Shown: positions 49,573 through 58,194, counted from the first letter of the stretch. The stretch is DNA of 64,000 nucleotides from Actinomycetospora sp. NBRC 106378 (GCF_030269685.1 NZ_BSTT01000003.1:372001-436000), one strand, 5' to 3'. Notes: generated by a model not told the origin, from the sequence alone. Made by a program: numbers and translations.

Positions 49573-50309
49573 CGACCGACTCCCTTCCCACGACGGGAAC
49601 CGCGCCCCCGGTCCCCCGACCGGCCGTGATCGGCCCGGTCGACGCGGCGCCGTACGCCTGGCCCTTCGACGGGTCCGTGCCCACCGGCCGCGTGGCCCTG
49701 ATCTGCATCGACTGGCAGATCGACTTCTGCGGGCCCGGCGGTTACGTCGACCGCATGGGCTACGACATCGCCCTCACCCGCGCGGGGCTCGGACCCACCG
49801 CACGGATGCTCGCGCTCGCCCGGGAGACCGGGATGCTCGTCGTCCACACCCGGGAGGGGCACGCGCCCGACCTGTCCGACCTGCCCGCGAACAAGCGGTG
49901 GCGCTCGGCGCAGATCGGCGCGGAGATCGGCAGCGCCGGCCCGACGGGCCGCATCCTGGTCCGGGGCGAGCCGGGCTGGGAGATCGTGCCCGAGGTCGCG
50001 CCGTGGCCGGGCGAGGTCCTGATCGACAAGCCGGGCAAGGGCGCGTTCTACGCGACCCAGCTCGACCTGGTGCTCCGCACCCACGGCATCACGCACCTGA
50101 TCCTCACCGGCATCACGACCGACGTGTGCGTGCACACGACGATGCGGGAGGCCAACGACCGCGGCCTGGAGTGCCTGATCCTCTCCGACGCCACCGGGGC
50201 GACCGACCCGGCCAACCACACCGCGGCGCTGCACATGGTGACCATGCAGGGCGGGGTGTTCGGGGCGGTCGCGACGTCGGACGCCGTGCTCGCGGGGGTG
50301 CGGTCGTGA
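49569..50309 (+). CDS. biuH: Biuret amidohydrolase-like cysteine hydrolase (isochorismatase family)
   Basis: 246 residues. The cysteine-hydrolase triad is present: Asp48 in [10 protein letters not shown], Lys154 in IDKPGKGAF and Cys187 in [11 protein letters not shown] with the cis peptide before it. The 35-residue N-terminal leader and the sequence [12 protein letters not shown] resemble biuret hydrolase BiuH, which turns biuret into allophanate and ammonia. The neighbouring allophanate hydrolase supports this. GTG 49569 overlaps the amidase stop. It is about half identical by eye to the next gene, so the two arose by duplication. Confidence 0.8.
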   Translation: MTTDSLPTTGTAPPVPRPAVIGPVDAAPYAWPFDGSVPTGRVALICIDWQIDFCGPGGYVDRMGYDIALTRAGLGPTARMLALARETGMLVVHTREGHAPDLSDLPANKRWRSAQIGAEIGSAGPTGRILVRGEPGWEIVPEVAPWPGEVLIDKPGKGAFYATQLDLVLRTHGITHLILTGITTDVCVHTTMREANDRGLECLILSDATGATDPANHTAALHMVTMQGGVFGAVATSDAVLAGVRS

Positions 50310-50992
50310 AGGTCACCGCGGACCCGGGCGACTTCGAGTTCGACGTCGCGACGACGGCGCTCGTCATCATCGACATGCAGCGCGACTTCTGCGAACCGGG
50401 CGGTTTCGGCGAGACCCTCGGCAACGACGTGTCGCTGCTGCGCGGCGTCATCCCGCCGCTGCAACGGGTCCTCGCGACCGCCCGCGCGCTCGGGATGACG
50501 GTCGTGCACACCCGCGAGGGGCACGTCCCGGACCTCTCGGACTGCCCGCCCGCGAAGCTGCACCGCGGGTCCCCGTCGTTGCGGATCGGCGACCCCGGGC
50601 CGAAGGGCCGCATCCTCGTCCGGGGCGAGTACGGCCACGACATCGTCGACGAGCTCACCCCCGCGCCGGGCGAGCTGGTCATCGACAAGCCCGGGAAGGG
50701 CTCCTTCCACGGCACGGCGCTGCGGGAGGAGCTCGAGGCGCGGGGGATCACCCGGCTCGTGGTCACCGGCGTGACCACCGAGGTGTGCGTGCACACCACC
50801 GTCCGCGAGGCCAACGACCGCGGCTACGAGTGCCTCGTCCTGTCCGACTGCGTCGGCTCCTACTTCCCCGAGTTCCAGCGGGTCGGCCTCGCCATGATCG
50901 CCGCCCAGGGCGGCATCTTCGGCTGGGTCGCGCCCTCGGAGGCCCTGCTCGCCGTGCTGCCCGCCCCCGCCCTCGAAGGGACCCCGTCATGA
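50306..50992 (+). CDS. Second biuret/triuret hydrolase-like cysteine hydrolase
   Basis: 228 residues with Asp23 (IIDMQRDFC), Lys128 (IDKPGKGSF) and Cys161 ([11 protein letters not shown]). It is a tandem paralogue of the preceding gene: HTREGHxPDLSD, RILVRGE and [16 protein letters not shown] are shared. It lacks the N-terminal leader of the first copy. Members of this group include biuret hydrolase and triuret hydrolase (TrtA); a division of labour, with one acting on triuret and the other on biuret, would fit but cannot be read from sequence. Start and stop both overlap neighbours by four bases. Confidence 0.78.
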   Translation: MKVTADPGDFEFDVATTALVIIDMQRDFCEPGGFGETLGNDVSLLRGVIPPLQRVLATARALGMTVVHTREGHVPDLSDCPPAKLHRGSPSLRIGDPGPKGRILVRGEYGHDIVDELTPAPGELVIDKPGKGSFHGTALREELEARGITRLVVTGVTTEVCVHTTVREANDRGYECLVLSDCVGSYFPEFQRVGLAMIAAQGGIFGWVAPSEALLAVLPAPALEGTPS

Positions 50993-52665
50993 GCACGTCG
51001 ACCAGCTCGTCCAGCAGCGAGCGGACCCGCCTGCCCTGGTGGGTGGCCGGGGACACCAACGCCTTCTTCGGACTCGGGTTCAACACCCTGGTCAACGTGC
51101 TCGTGCTCTCGTCGCTCTGCGTCGGCGTCGTGAAGATCCCGGGCGCCGAGGTGTTCGGGGTGATCCTCCCGGCGCTGGGCGTGCAGCTGCTGCTGGGCAA
51201 CGTGTACTACACCTGGCTCGCGCGGCGCCTCGCCCGTCGCGAGGGCCGCGACGACGTCTGCGCGATGCCCTACGGCCCCTCGGTGCCGCACATGTTCATC
51301 GTCGTCTTCGTGATCATGCTGCCGATCGCGCTGACCACCGGGAACCCGCTCGTGGCGTGGGCCGCCGGGCTCGCGTGGTGCTTCATCATCGGGCTGATCG
51401 TGCTGCTCGGCGCCTTCGTCGGGCCGTACATCCGCCGCTACACCCCGCAGGCGGCGATGCTCGGCACCCTCGCGGGCGTCTCCATCGCGTTCATCTCGAT
51501 GCGGCCCGCCGCGCAGATGTTCACGGCGCTGTGGATCGCGCTGCCGGTCATGGTGATCATCCTGATCGGGTTCTTCACCGACCTGCGCCTGCCGGGGAAC
51601 ATCCCGGTGGGGCTCGCGGCCCTGCTGGTCGGTACCGCGATCGGCTGGATCGGCGGGTACATGTCGGTGCCCGAGGTGGTCACCGCCGCGCAGGACGTCT
51701 CCGTCTCGTTGCCGTCGATCGACCTCGGCCGACTCGGAGCGGGTCTCGTCGACGTCGCCCCGCTGCTCGCGACCGCGATCCCGCTCGGCATCTACAACTT
51801 CACCGAGGGCATGACGAACGTGGAGTCCGCCGCGGTCGCCGGCGACGAGTACAACCTGCGCTCGGTACTGCTCGCCGACGGCGCCGGGGCCGTCGTCGGG
51901 TCGGCCCTCGGCTGCCCGTTCCCGCCGGCGGTCTACATCGGCCACCCCGGATGGAAGTCGGCGGGCGGGCGCACCACCTACTCGCTCGCGTCCGGCGTCG
52001 TGATCGCCCTGCTGTGCTTCCTCGGGATGTTCTCGCTGCTGGGGGCCCTGCTGCCGCTCCCGGCGATCGTGCCGATCCTGCTGTACATCGGGCTGCTCAT
52101 CGGCGCCCAGGCCTTCCGCGAGACGCCGTCGCGACACGCCGTCGCCGTGGTCTTCGCGATCATCCCCAACATCGCGTCCTGGGCCACCGGCCTCATGGAC
52201 AACGCCCTCGACGCGGCCGGCACCACGGCCGAGCGGGTGGGGGAGGGTGCCCTGTCGAACGCCGGCCTCGTCTATCACGGCACGGCCCTGCTCGGCGGTG
52301 GCGCGATCCTCGCCGGGCTCGTGCTCGGGTCGATCACCGCGTTCATCATCGACAAGCAGTTCTTCGCGGCGGCGGCCTACGCCCTCGCGGGCGCGGTGCT
52401 CGGCTTCGTCGGGCTCATCCACGCCGAGTCGGTGGGCTGGGGCGTCGGCGGGCAGATCGCCCTGGGCTACCTGTTCGCCGGGATCATCCTGCTCGGCTTC
52501 GGGTTCGTGCACCGCCGGGCCCACGACGGCGGCTCGGGCGCTGCTCCGGAGGCCACCGGATCCGCAGCGTCCATCAAGTCCACCGGGGAGGCCGAAACCG
52601 CCGAGCCCGCCGAGCCGATCGAGCCCGCGGTGTCCCGCGAGCGGGCGCCCGCGGAGCCCGCGTGA
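50989..52665 (+). CDS. NCS2-like purine/xanthine-type permease
   Basis: 558 residues with 12-14 transmembrane helices. The N-terminal WVAGDTNAFFGLGFNTLVNVL, the MPYGPSVPHMF segment and IPLGIYNFTEGMTNVESA in the centre are like the 7+7 inverted-repeat UraA/AzgA fold of nucleobase transporters. A 45-residue Glu/Ala-rich cytosolic tail ends the protein. Located between the hydrolases and an AtzH-like gene, it probably imports the ureide or triazine-type substrate. ATG 50989 overlaps the previous stop. Confidence 0.8.
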   Translation: MSTSTSSSSSERTRLPWWVAGDTNAFFGLGFNTLVNVLVLSSLCVGVVKIPGAEVFGVILPALGVQLLLGNVYYTWLARRLARREGRDDVCAMPYGPSVPHMFIVVFVIMLPIALTTGNPLVAWAAGLAWCFIIGLIVLLGAFVGPYIRRYTPQAAMLGTLAGVSIAFISMRPAAQMFTALWIALPVMVIILIGFFTDLRLPGNIPVGLAALLVGTAIGWIGGYMSVPEVVTAAQDVSVSLPSIDLGRLGAGLVDVAPLLATAIPLGIYNFTEGMTNVESAAVAGDEYNLRSVLLADGAGAVVGSALGCPFPPAVYIGHPGWKSAGGRTTYSLASGVVIALLCFLGMFSLLGALLPLPAIVPILLYIGLLIGAQAFRETPSRHAVAVVFAIIPNIASWATGLMDNALDAAGTTAERVGEGALSNAGLVYHGTALLGGGAILAGLVLGSITAFIIDKQFFAAAAYALAGAVLGFVGLIHAESVGWGVGGQIALGYLFAGIILLGFGFVHRRAHDGGSGAAPEATGSAASIKSTGEAETAEPAEPIEPAVSRERAPAEPA

Positions 52666-53093
52666 CCGTGCCGCCGGGAACGAGACCGACGAGGCCGACC
52701 GCGTCGTCCGGGGCGGCCCTGGACGACGAGGTCGTCGCCGCCGAGGTGGCCGCGGTGTTCGCCCGGTACGAGCGCGCGCTGCGCGAGGCCGACGTCGCGA
52801 CGCTGACCGAGTTGTTCTGGGACGACGCGCGTTGCGTGCGCTACGGGGTCGCCGACCGCCAGCAGGGCGCCGCGGAGATCGCGGCGTGGCGGGCGGAGCA
52901 CCCCGGGGTGCCGCCGGGCCGCCGGCTCTCCGGGACCGTCGTGCTGCCGATCGGCCCAGACGCCGCCGTCGTCAGCACCCTGTTCACGTACCCGGGGTCC
53001 GGGGCCGAGGGACGCCAGACGCAGACCTGGGCGCGGACCCGGGCGGGGTGGCGGATCGTCGCCGCGCACGTCTCGGAGATCCCCGGGCACTGA
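52662..53093 (+). CDS. AtzH/HpxZ-like DUF3225 protein (SnoaL fold)
   Basis: 143-residue NTF2/SnoaL-like protein. The segment EVAAVFARYERALREADVATLTELFWDDARCVRYGVAD and the ending WRIVAAHVSEIPG are typical of DUF3225, which includes AtzH from cyanuric acid catabolism and HpxZ from oxalurate catabolism. Such proteins accompany amidases that handle carboxylated urea derivatives. Its presence makes a decarboxylation or intermediate-handling role plausible. GTG 52662 overlaps the permease stop; GTG 52668 is possible. Last gene of the operon. Confidence 0.8.
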   Translation: MTVPPGTRPTRPTASSGAALDDEVVAAEVAAVFARYERALREADVATLTELFWDDARCVRYGVADRQQGAAEIAAWRAEHPGVPPGRRLSGTVVLPIGPDAAVVSTLFTYPGSGAEGRQTQTWARTRAGWRIVAAHVSEIPGH

Positions 53094-53117
53094 CCGGGAC
53101 GGCACCGTCGCGGCGGT

Positions 53118-53123
53118 TAGGCT
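53118..53123 (+). promoter_or_regulatory. TAGGCT -10-like box for Xaa-Pro peptidase gene
   Basis: TAGGCT ends 6 nt before ATG 53130, the same hexamer and spacing as at pafA. Confidence 0.5.
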
Positions 53124-53129
53124 CCGACC

Positions 53130-54239
53130 ATGGCTCCGCTCGCCGACCAGGTCACCGCCCGCCTCGACCGTGCCCGCCGGCTCGCCGCGGACGCCGGCGT
53201 CGACGCGCTGGTCGTCACCCCGGGTCCGGACCTGCAGTACCTCGCCGGGGTCGTCAAGCACTCCCACGAGCGCCTGTCGGCGCTCGTGCTGCCGACCCGG
53301 GACGAGGCCGCGTTCGTCGTGCCGCGCCTGGAGCGGCCGGGACTGGACGGCAGCGGGGTCGACCAGGCCGGGATCCGGGTCCTCGACTGGGTCGACGGCG
53401 AGGACCCGCACGGCCTGGTCGCGGCCTGCCTCGACGGCGTCAAGCGGGTCGCGGTCGCCTCCGACATGCCGGCGCTGCACGTCCTCGGCCTGCGTGACGC
53501 CCTGCCGCTGGCCACCCAGGAGCTCGCCACGCCGGTGCTGCGCGAGCTCCGGATGCGCAAGGACCCCGCGGAGGTCGAGTACCTGCGCCGGGCCGGCGCC
53601 GCGATCGACGCCGTGCACGAGCAGGTCCCCGGCCTGCTGCGGGCCGGGCGCACCGAGGCCGAGGTCGGCGCGGACATCACCGCGGCGATCGTCGAGGCCG
53701 GGCACGCCGAGGCCGCCTTCGTGATCGTCGGCTCCGGCCCGAACGGCGCGAGCCCGCACCACGAGGTCTCCAACCGGGTCATCGAGACCGGCGACGTGGT
53801 GGTCGTCGACATCGGCGGCCCGTTGCCCGAGGGCTACAACTCCGACTGCACCCGCACCTACGTCGTCGGCGGCGCCACCGACGAGATCGTGGCGGCCTAC
53901 GCGGTGCTGCAGCGCGCCCAGGCCGCCGCCGTCGCGGCCGCGCGCCCGGGGGTGAGCGCCGAGAGCGTCGACGAGGCCGCCCGCGCGATCATCCGCGACG
54001 CCGGGTTCGGCGAGAACTTCGTGCACCGCACGGGCCACGGGATCGGGCTCGAGGTGCACGAGGAGCCCTACATCGTGGCGGGCAACGGGCTGACCCTCGA
54101 GCCCGGCATGGCGTTCTCGATCGAGCCGGGCATCTACTTCGACGGTCGCTGGGGCGCCCGGATCGAGGACATCGTCGTGGTCACCGAGGAGGGCTGCGAG
54201 GCGGTCAACACGCGGCCGCACGAGCTCCTGTCGTGCTGA
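53130..54239 (+). CDS. M24-family Xaa-Pro aminopeptidase/dipeptidase (PepE/PepQ-like)
   Basis: 369-residue pita-bread metallopeptidase. The N-terminal creatinase-like domain covers residues 1-130. The dinuclear metal ligands are Asp and Asp in VVVDIGGPLPEGYNSDCTRTY, His in RTGHGIGLEVHE, Glu in FSIEPGIYF and Glu in ARIEDIVVV. It cleaves peptides with proline in the second position. The orthologue in M. tuberculosis (Rv2089c, pepE) neighbours the exonuclease gene; here about 8 kb of other genes lie between. The lnt frame starts across its stop codon. Confidence 0.9.
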   Translation: MAPLADQVTARLDRARRLAADAGVDALVVTPGPDLQYLAGVVKHSHERLSALVLPTRDEAAFVVPRLERPGLDGSGVDQAGIRVLDWVDGEDPHGLVAACLDGVKRVAVASDMPALHVLGLRDALPLATQELATPVLRELRMRKDPAEVEYLRRAGAAIDAVHEQVPGLLRAGRTEAEVGADITAAIVEAGHAEAAFVIVGSGPNGASPHHEVSNRVIETGDVVVVDIGGPLPEGYNSDCTRTYVVGGATDEIVAAYAVLQRAQAAAVAAARPGVSAESVDEAARAIIRDAGFGENFVHRTGHGIGLEVHEEPYIVAGNGLTLEPGMAFSIEPGIYFDGRWGARIEDIVVVTEEGCEAVNTRPHELLSC

Positions 54240-55846
54240 GGTCCGGTTCCGAGCGAAGGGCTCCTTCGCGCGATCTACCCGAACGGAGGGGCCCTTCGCT
54301 CAGCGGTAGGGCCGCCACGCTCCTCCGCGCGGCCGCGGCCGTCGTCGCCGGGCTGGCCCTCTACGCGTCGTTCCCGCCGGTGGGCTGGTGGTGGGCGGCG
54401 CCGATGGGGATCGCGCTGCTCGTCGCCGCGGTCGCGGACCGGTCGTGGAAGGGCGCGCTCGGCTGGGGCGCCCTCGGCGCGGTCGCGTACCAGTACCCGC
54501 TGCTGTCGTGGACCGGGACCTACGTCGGCCCGGTCTGGCTGTTCGCGCTGCTCGTCGTGGTGCTGGCCGCCGCGATCCCGCTCGCGTTCGTCCCGCTCGT
54601 CGCCCGCCTGCCCGGCGCCCCGGTGTGGATCGCGGGTCTGTGGGTGGCGGGGGAGGCCCTGATCGAACGGGAGCCGTTCGGGGGCTTCCCCTGGTCCAAG
54701 CTCGCGTTCGGGCAGGCGGGCGGCGCCTACGCGAAGCTCGCCTCGCTGGGCGGCGCGCCACTCGTGAGCTTCGCGGTGGTCCTCTCCGGCGCCGGGCTCT
54801 GGGCGCTCCTGCGCTCCCTCCGTTCCCGACGGCGGGTCCTGCCGCTCTCCGGAGCGGTCCTCGCGGTCCTCGTCGGCCCCGTCGTCGGGCTCGCCGTCCC
54901 GGCCCATCCGGCCACCGCGCCGGGGGACCGGACCATCACCGTGGCCGCGGTGCAGGGCAACGTCCCCCGCGCGGGGCTGGACTTCGCGAGCCAACGGCGG
55001 GCCGTGCTGGACAACCACGTGCGGGAGACGCAGCTGCTCGCCGCGCGGGTCGCGGCCGGGCAGAGCCCCCGTCCGGACCTCGTGATCTGGCCGGAGAACT
55101 CCTCGGACATCGACCCGTTCCGCAACCCCGACGCGGGCGCCGAGATCCAGGCGGTCACCGACGAGATCGGTGCGCCGGTGGTGGTCGGAGCGGTGCTCCA
55201 GGGGACACGGGACACCGACGGCACGATCGTGCAGGGCCCGCGCAACGCCGCGGTGGTGTGGACCCCGCGGATCGGTCCCACCGACCAGTACGTGAAGCGG
55301 CACCTGCTGCCGTTCGGGGAGTACATCCCGATCCGCGGCCTCGCGTCGGTGTTCTCGTCCGACGTGGCCCGGGTGACGGACTTCGAGCCCGGCACCGGCG
55401 CCCCCGTGCTCGACGCCGGGCCCGCCCGGCTCGGCGTCGCGACCTGCTACGAGGTGGTGTTCGACGACGACGTCCGCGACGCGGTCACCGCCGGCGCCGA
55501 CCTGCTCACGGTCCCGACCAACAACGCCACGTTCGGCTACACGAACATGACCTACCAGCAGCAGGGGATGAGCCGGCTGCGCGCGGTGGAGCACGACCGC
55601 GCCGTGGTGATCGCGGCGACCAGCGGGCAGAGCGCGATCATCGCGCCGGACGGCACCGTGCTCGACCGGACCGGTGAACTCTTCACTCCGGGCGTGTTGG
55701 TCGACGCGGTTCCGCTGCGCACCACGACTACCCTGGCCACCCGGCTGGGGGCGGGCCCCGAGTGGGTGCTGGCCGGGCTCGGGGTGGCGGCGGTCGTCGT
55801 CGGGGGTGTCCTCCGTGGGCGGCGACGGGAGGCTGGAGCAGCATGA
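54233..55846 (+). CDS. lnt: Apolipoprotein N-acyltransferase Lnt
   Basis: Membrane enzyme adding the third acyl chain to lipoproteins. 537 residues: about six N-terminal helices, then a periplasmic nitrilase-like domain (about 235-500) with catalytic Glu in IWPENSS, Lys in VKRHLLPFGEY and Cys in GVATCYEVVF, and a last C-terminal helix. The only common start codon before helix 1 is GTG 54233, so the first 24 residues are coded partly by a hairpin element; an uncommon start further downstream cannot be excluded. Its stop overlaps the ppm1 start by ATGA. In M. tuberculosis the two are fused in Rv2051c. Confidence 0.9.
   Translation: MLRSGSERRAPSRDLPERRGPSLSGRAATLLRAAAAVVAGLALYASFPPVGWWWAAPMGIALLVAAVADRSWKGALGWGALGAVAYQYPLLSWTGTYVGPVWLFALLVVVLAAAIPLAFVPLVARLPGAPVWIAGLWVAGEALIEREPFGGFPWSKLAFGQAGGAYAKLASLGGAPLVSFAVVLSGAGLWALLRSLRSRRRVLPLSGAVLAVLVGPVVGLAVPAHPATAPGDRTITVAAVQGNVPRAGLDFASQRRAVLDNHVRETQLLAARVAAGQSPRPDLVIWPENSSDIDPFRNPDAGAEIQAVTDEIGAPVVVGAVLQGTRDTDGTIVQGPRNAAVVWTPRIGPTDQYVKRHLLPFGEYIPIRGLASVFSSDVARVTDFEPGTGAPVLDAGPARLGVATCYEVVFDDDVRDAVTAGADLLTVPTNNATFGYTNMTYQQQGMSRLRAVEHDRAVVIAATSGQSAIIAPDGTVLDRTGELFTPGVLVDAVPLRTTTTLATRLGAGPEWVLAGLGVAAVVVGGVLRGRRREAGAA
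54251..54301. repeat. 15-bp hairpin AGCGAAGGGCTCCT at pepQ-lnt junction
   Basis: GAGCGAAGGGCTCCT (54251-54265) and AGGGGCCCTTCGCTC (54287-54301) pair with one mismatch, loop 21 nt. It lies 11 nt after the peptidase stop but within the annotated lnt frame. Confidence 0.65.
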
Positions 55847-56643
55847 GCGCGTCGCGGTCGCAGGAGATCCCGGTGCAGACGGCGGGACCGGCACCCGACG
55901 GCAGTGGGGTGCTCGTCGTGGTGCCGACCTACGACGAGCGGGAGAACCTGCCCGGCCTCGTCGAACGGGTGCTGGACACCGTGCCGGCGGTGCGGCTCCT
56001 CGTCGTCGACGACGGGAGCCCCGACGGCACCGGCGAGCTCGCCGACGGACTCGCGTCGCGCGACCCCCGGGTGGCGGTGCTCCACCACCGCCCCAAGCGG
56101 GGCCTCGGCGCCGCCTACGTCGACGCGTTCGCCCACGTCATGGCGACGCATGCAGCCGAGGACGTCGGCTGGATCGTCCAGATGGACGCCGACGGTTCGC
56201 ATGCCCCCGAGGACCTCCCCGCGCTGCTGGCCGCGGCGCGGACCGAGGGCGCCGACCTCGTGCTGGGCTCGCGCTACGTGCCGGGCGGGCGGGTGGTGAA
56301 CTGGCCCTGGTACCGCAACGCGCTCTCCCGCTCGGCGAACGTGTACTCGCGGCGGGCCCTGCGGCTCCCGGTCCGCGACGTGACCGGCGGCTTCCGGCTG
56401 TTCCGGCGCACGGTGCTGGAGGAGGTGACGGCCAGCCCGGTGTCCTCGCAGGGCTACTGCTTCCAGGTCGACCTGGCGTTCCGCGTCCAGCGGGCGGGCC
56501 ACACCGTGCGCGAGGTGCCGATCGTGTTCACCGAGCGCTGCGCGGGCGCCTCGAAGATGAGCGGGGCCGTCGTCCGCGAGGCGCTCTGGCGGATCACGGC
56601 GTGGGCCGTGCGGGACCGCCTCGCCCGGGGGGCCCGGAGATGA
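55843..56643 (+). CDS. ppm1: Polyprenol monophosphomannose synthase Ppm1 (DPM1-like)
   Basis: GT2-family glycosyltransferase that moves mannose from GDP-mannose to polyprenyl phosphate, providing the donor for lipomannan, lipoarabinomannan and protein mannosylation. 266 residues: VVVPTYDERENLPGLV at the N-terminus, VVDDGSPDGTG, the QMDADGSHAPED metal motif, and GSRYVPGG. No transmembrane tail is seen, so it relies on a membrane partner, presumably the coupled Lnt. A terminator follows 3 nt after the stop. Confidence 0.92.
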   Translation: MSASRSQEIPVQTAGPAPDGSGVLVVVPTYDERENLPGLVERVLDTVPAVRLLVVDDGSPDGTGELADGLASRDPRVAVLHHRPKRGLGAAYVDAFAHVMATHAAEDVGWIVQMDADGSHAPEDLPALLAAARTEGADLVLGSRYVPGGRVVNWPWYRNALSRSANVYSRRALRLPVRDVTGGFRLFRRTVLEEVTASPVSSQGYCFQVDLAFRVQRAGHTVREVPIVFTERCAGASKMSGAVVREALWRITAWAVRDRLARGARR

Positions 56644-56646
56644 CAC

Positions 56647-56674
56647 GGCCCCGCCACCGGACGGTGGCGGGGCC
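56647..56674. terminator. 12-bp hairpin between convergent ppm1 and rbpA
   Basis: GGCCCCGCCACC (56647-56658) pairs perfectly with GGTGGCGGGGCC (56663-56674) around a 4-nt loop; bidirectional terminator. Confidence 0.8.
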
Positions 56675-56694
56675 AGGTGTCGTACCGGGCGCGA

Positions 56695-57033
56695 TCAGGC
56701 TCCGCGACGCTCCTTGAGGAGGTCGAGACGCTCCTCCAGCAGCTCCTGGAGCTCGGGCTCCGAGCGACGCTCGAGCAGCATGTCCCAGTGGGTGCGGGGC
56801 GGCTTGACCTTCTTCTGCTCGGGCTCCGTGCCGTCGATCCGCTTGCCCTCCTCGCCGTGGAGGCGGCATTCCCAGGTGACGGGGGCCTCGGCGTCGTCGG
56901 AGAACGGGACCTCGAAGTCGTGTCCCTTGGGGCAGCGGTAGGCGAAGGCGCGGCGCGGGGCGAGGTCGTGGTCGCGGTCGGTCTCGTAGCTGACGGCTCC
57001 GAGGCGGCTGCCACGGAGGACGCGGTCGGCCAT
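56695..57033 (-). CDS. rbpA: RNA polymerase-binding protein RbpA
   Basis: 112-residue actinobacterial transcription factor that binds RNA polymerase and principal sigma factors and stabilises the open complex. N-terminal tail MADRVLRGSRLGAVSYETD; core zinc-ribbon-like domain with C34-x3-H38 and C56-x2-H59; basic linker KKVKPPRTHWDML; C-terminal sigma-interacting helix LLEERLDLLKERR. GGAAAGGAC precedes ATG 57033. A SigR/SigH-type promoter lies about 57 nt upstream, in line with stress control reported for Streptomyces rbpA. Confidence 0.96.
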   Translation of the reverse strand: MADRVLRGSRLGAVSYETDRDHDLAPRRAFAYRCPKGHDFEVPFSDDAEAPVTWECRLHGEEGKRIDGTEPEQKKVKPPRTHWDMLLERRSEPELQELLEERLDLLKERRGA

Positions 57034-57089
57034 GAGTGCTGTCCTTTCCTCGACTGCGTGCGTTCGCCCTCCACGGGGGCGACCCAGGT

Positions 57090-57119
57090 CCCAACGCGGT
57101 GCCCGCCGTGTTCGTTCCC
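57090..57119 (-). promoter_or_regulatory. SigR/SigH-type promoter of rbpA
   Basis: On the minus strand GGGAAC (57114-57119) and GTTGGG (57090-57095) are separated by 18 nt. This fits the SigR/SigH consensus GGAAC/T-N16-20-GTT for thiol-oxidative stress promoters. Confidence 0.65.
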
Positions 57120-57281
57120 ACGACACCCGTCGGACACGTGGTCGTGACCCGTCTCACGCCGGCCCGTGCGACGGTTCGCGACCCCTGGCACACATCGATG
57201 TGTTCATCTCGGTGTTACCCGTCGCCCGGGGACGTCACACCGCACGGGCCGCGACCGGGTCGCGCGCGGCCCGTCGGTCGG

Positions 57282-58076
57282 TCAGCTCCCGGGCCACTCG
57301 CCCCGGACCGCGAGGACCTCGCGGAGCAGGTCGGGCCGGTCGGTCATCAGGCCGTCCACGCCGAGGTCGAGCAGGCGGTGCATCTCCGACGGCCGGTCGA
57401 TCGTCCAGACGTGCACCTCGACGCCGAGGGCGTGCGCCGCCGCCAGCATCGTCGGGTCGATCACCGACAGGGCTCCGAAGTGGGTGGGCAGCTGGGCGAG
57501 GTCGCCCCCGACCGGCACCCGCCGGGCGAGCGGGCCCGGCAGGACGGAGCGGGCCCGCAGGGAGAGGGCCGCCCGGGCGGAGACCCCGGTGACCACCCGG
57601 TCGCCGAAGCGTTGCCGGACCGCCCGCAGCCGGCCCTCGTCGGTGCTCGCCACGGCGACCCGCTCCGCGACGTCGTCGCGCTCGAGCAGGGCGAGCATCG
57701 GGCGCAGGGAGCCGGGCGACTTGATGTCGACGTTGAACCGCAGGCCCGGCTCGGCCTCGAGCACCTCCTCCAGGCGGGGGAGGCGCTCCCGGCCCCGCAC
57801 CCGCACGTCGGCGAGGTCGGGCCAGTCCAGGGCGCGCAGCACCCCGGGGTGCCCGGCCACGCGCCGCAGGGTCGCGTCGTGGTGGACCACGAGGACGCCG
57901 TCGCGGGTGGCGTGCACGTCGGTCTCGACGTAGGCGTAACCCTCCTCGCGGGCGCGGGTGAACGCGGCCAGGGTGTTCTCGAGGCCCGCGAGCTCCCCGA
58001 CGTGCCACCCGCGGTGGGCGAAGGCCCGCGGTCGGGCGGCGGCGAGGTACGGGTGGGAACGGACCAGCGGCAGCAC
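57282..58076 (-). CDS. Glycerophosphodiester phosphodiesterase
   Basis: 264-residue GDPD-family enzyme releasing glycerol 3-phosphate from glycerophosphodiesters. The signature AFAHRGWHVGELAGLENTL holds the first catalytic His; the metal Glu and Asp are in YVETDVHATRDG and the second His in VVHHDATL. The barrel ends with HVWTIDRPSEM and GLMTDRPDLL. No signal peptide is visible, so a cytosolic site is likely. GTG 58076 starts close to the core; a weak CAGACT box lies 6 nt upstream. Confidence 0.88.
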   Translation of the reverse strand: MLPLVRSHPYLAAARPRAFAHRGWHVGELAGLENTLAAFTRAREEGYAYVETDVHATRDGVLVVHHDATLRRVAGHPGVLRALDWPDLADVRVRGRERLPRLEEVLEAEPGLRFNVDIKSPGSLRPMLALLERDDVAERVAVASTDEGRLRAVRQRFGDRVVTGVSARAALSLRARSVLPGPLARRVPVGGDLAQLPTHFGALSVIDPTMLAAAHALGVEVHVWTIDRPSEMHRLLDLGVDGLMTDRPDLLREVLAVRGEWPGS

Positions 58077-58167
58077 GGCCGCAGTCTGCCCGACCCGGGC
58101 GGCCGACGGGTGTCGGCCCGAGGGCCCGGACGTGTCGCCCGGGCGCGCGCGTGAGCCCGGTTGCCGA

Positions 58168-58194
58168 TCACGATCGTGACACGGCGTGATCACG
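58168..58194. repeat. Paired palindromes upstream of GDPD and Pro/Thr-rich protein genes
   Basis: TCACGATCGTGA (58168-58179) and CGTGATCACG (58185-58194) are each perfect palindromes, 5 nt apart, in the divergent promoter space. They could be two operator half-modules of one regulator. Confidence 0.45.
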
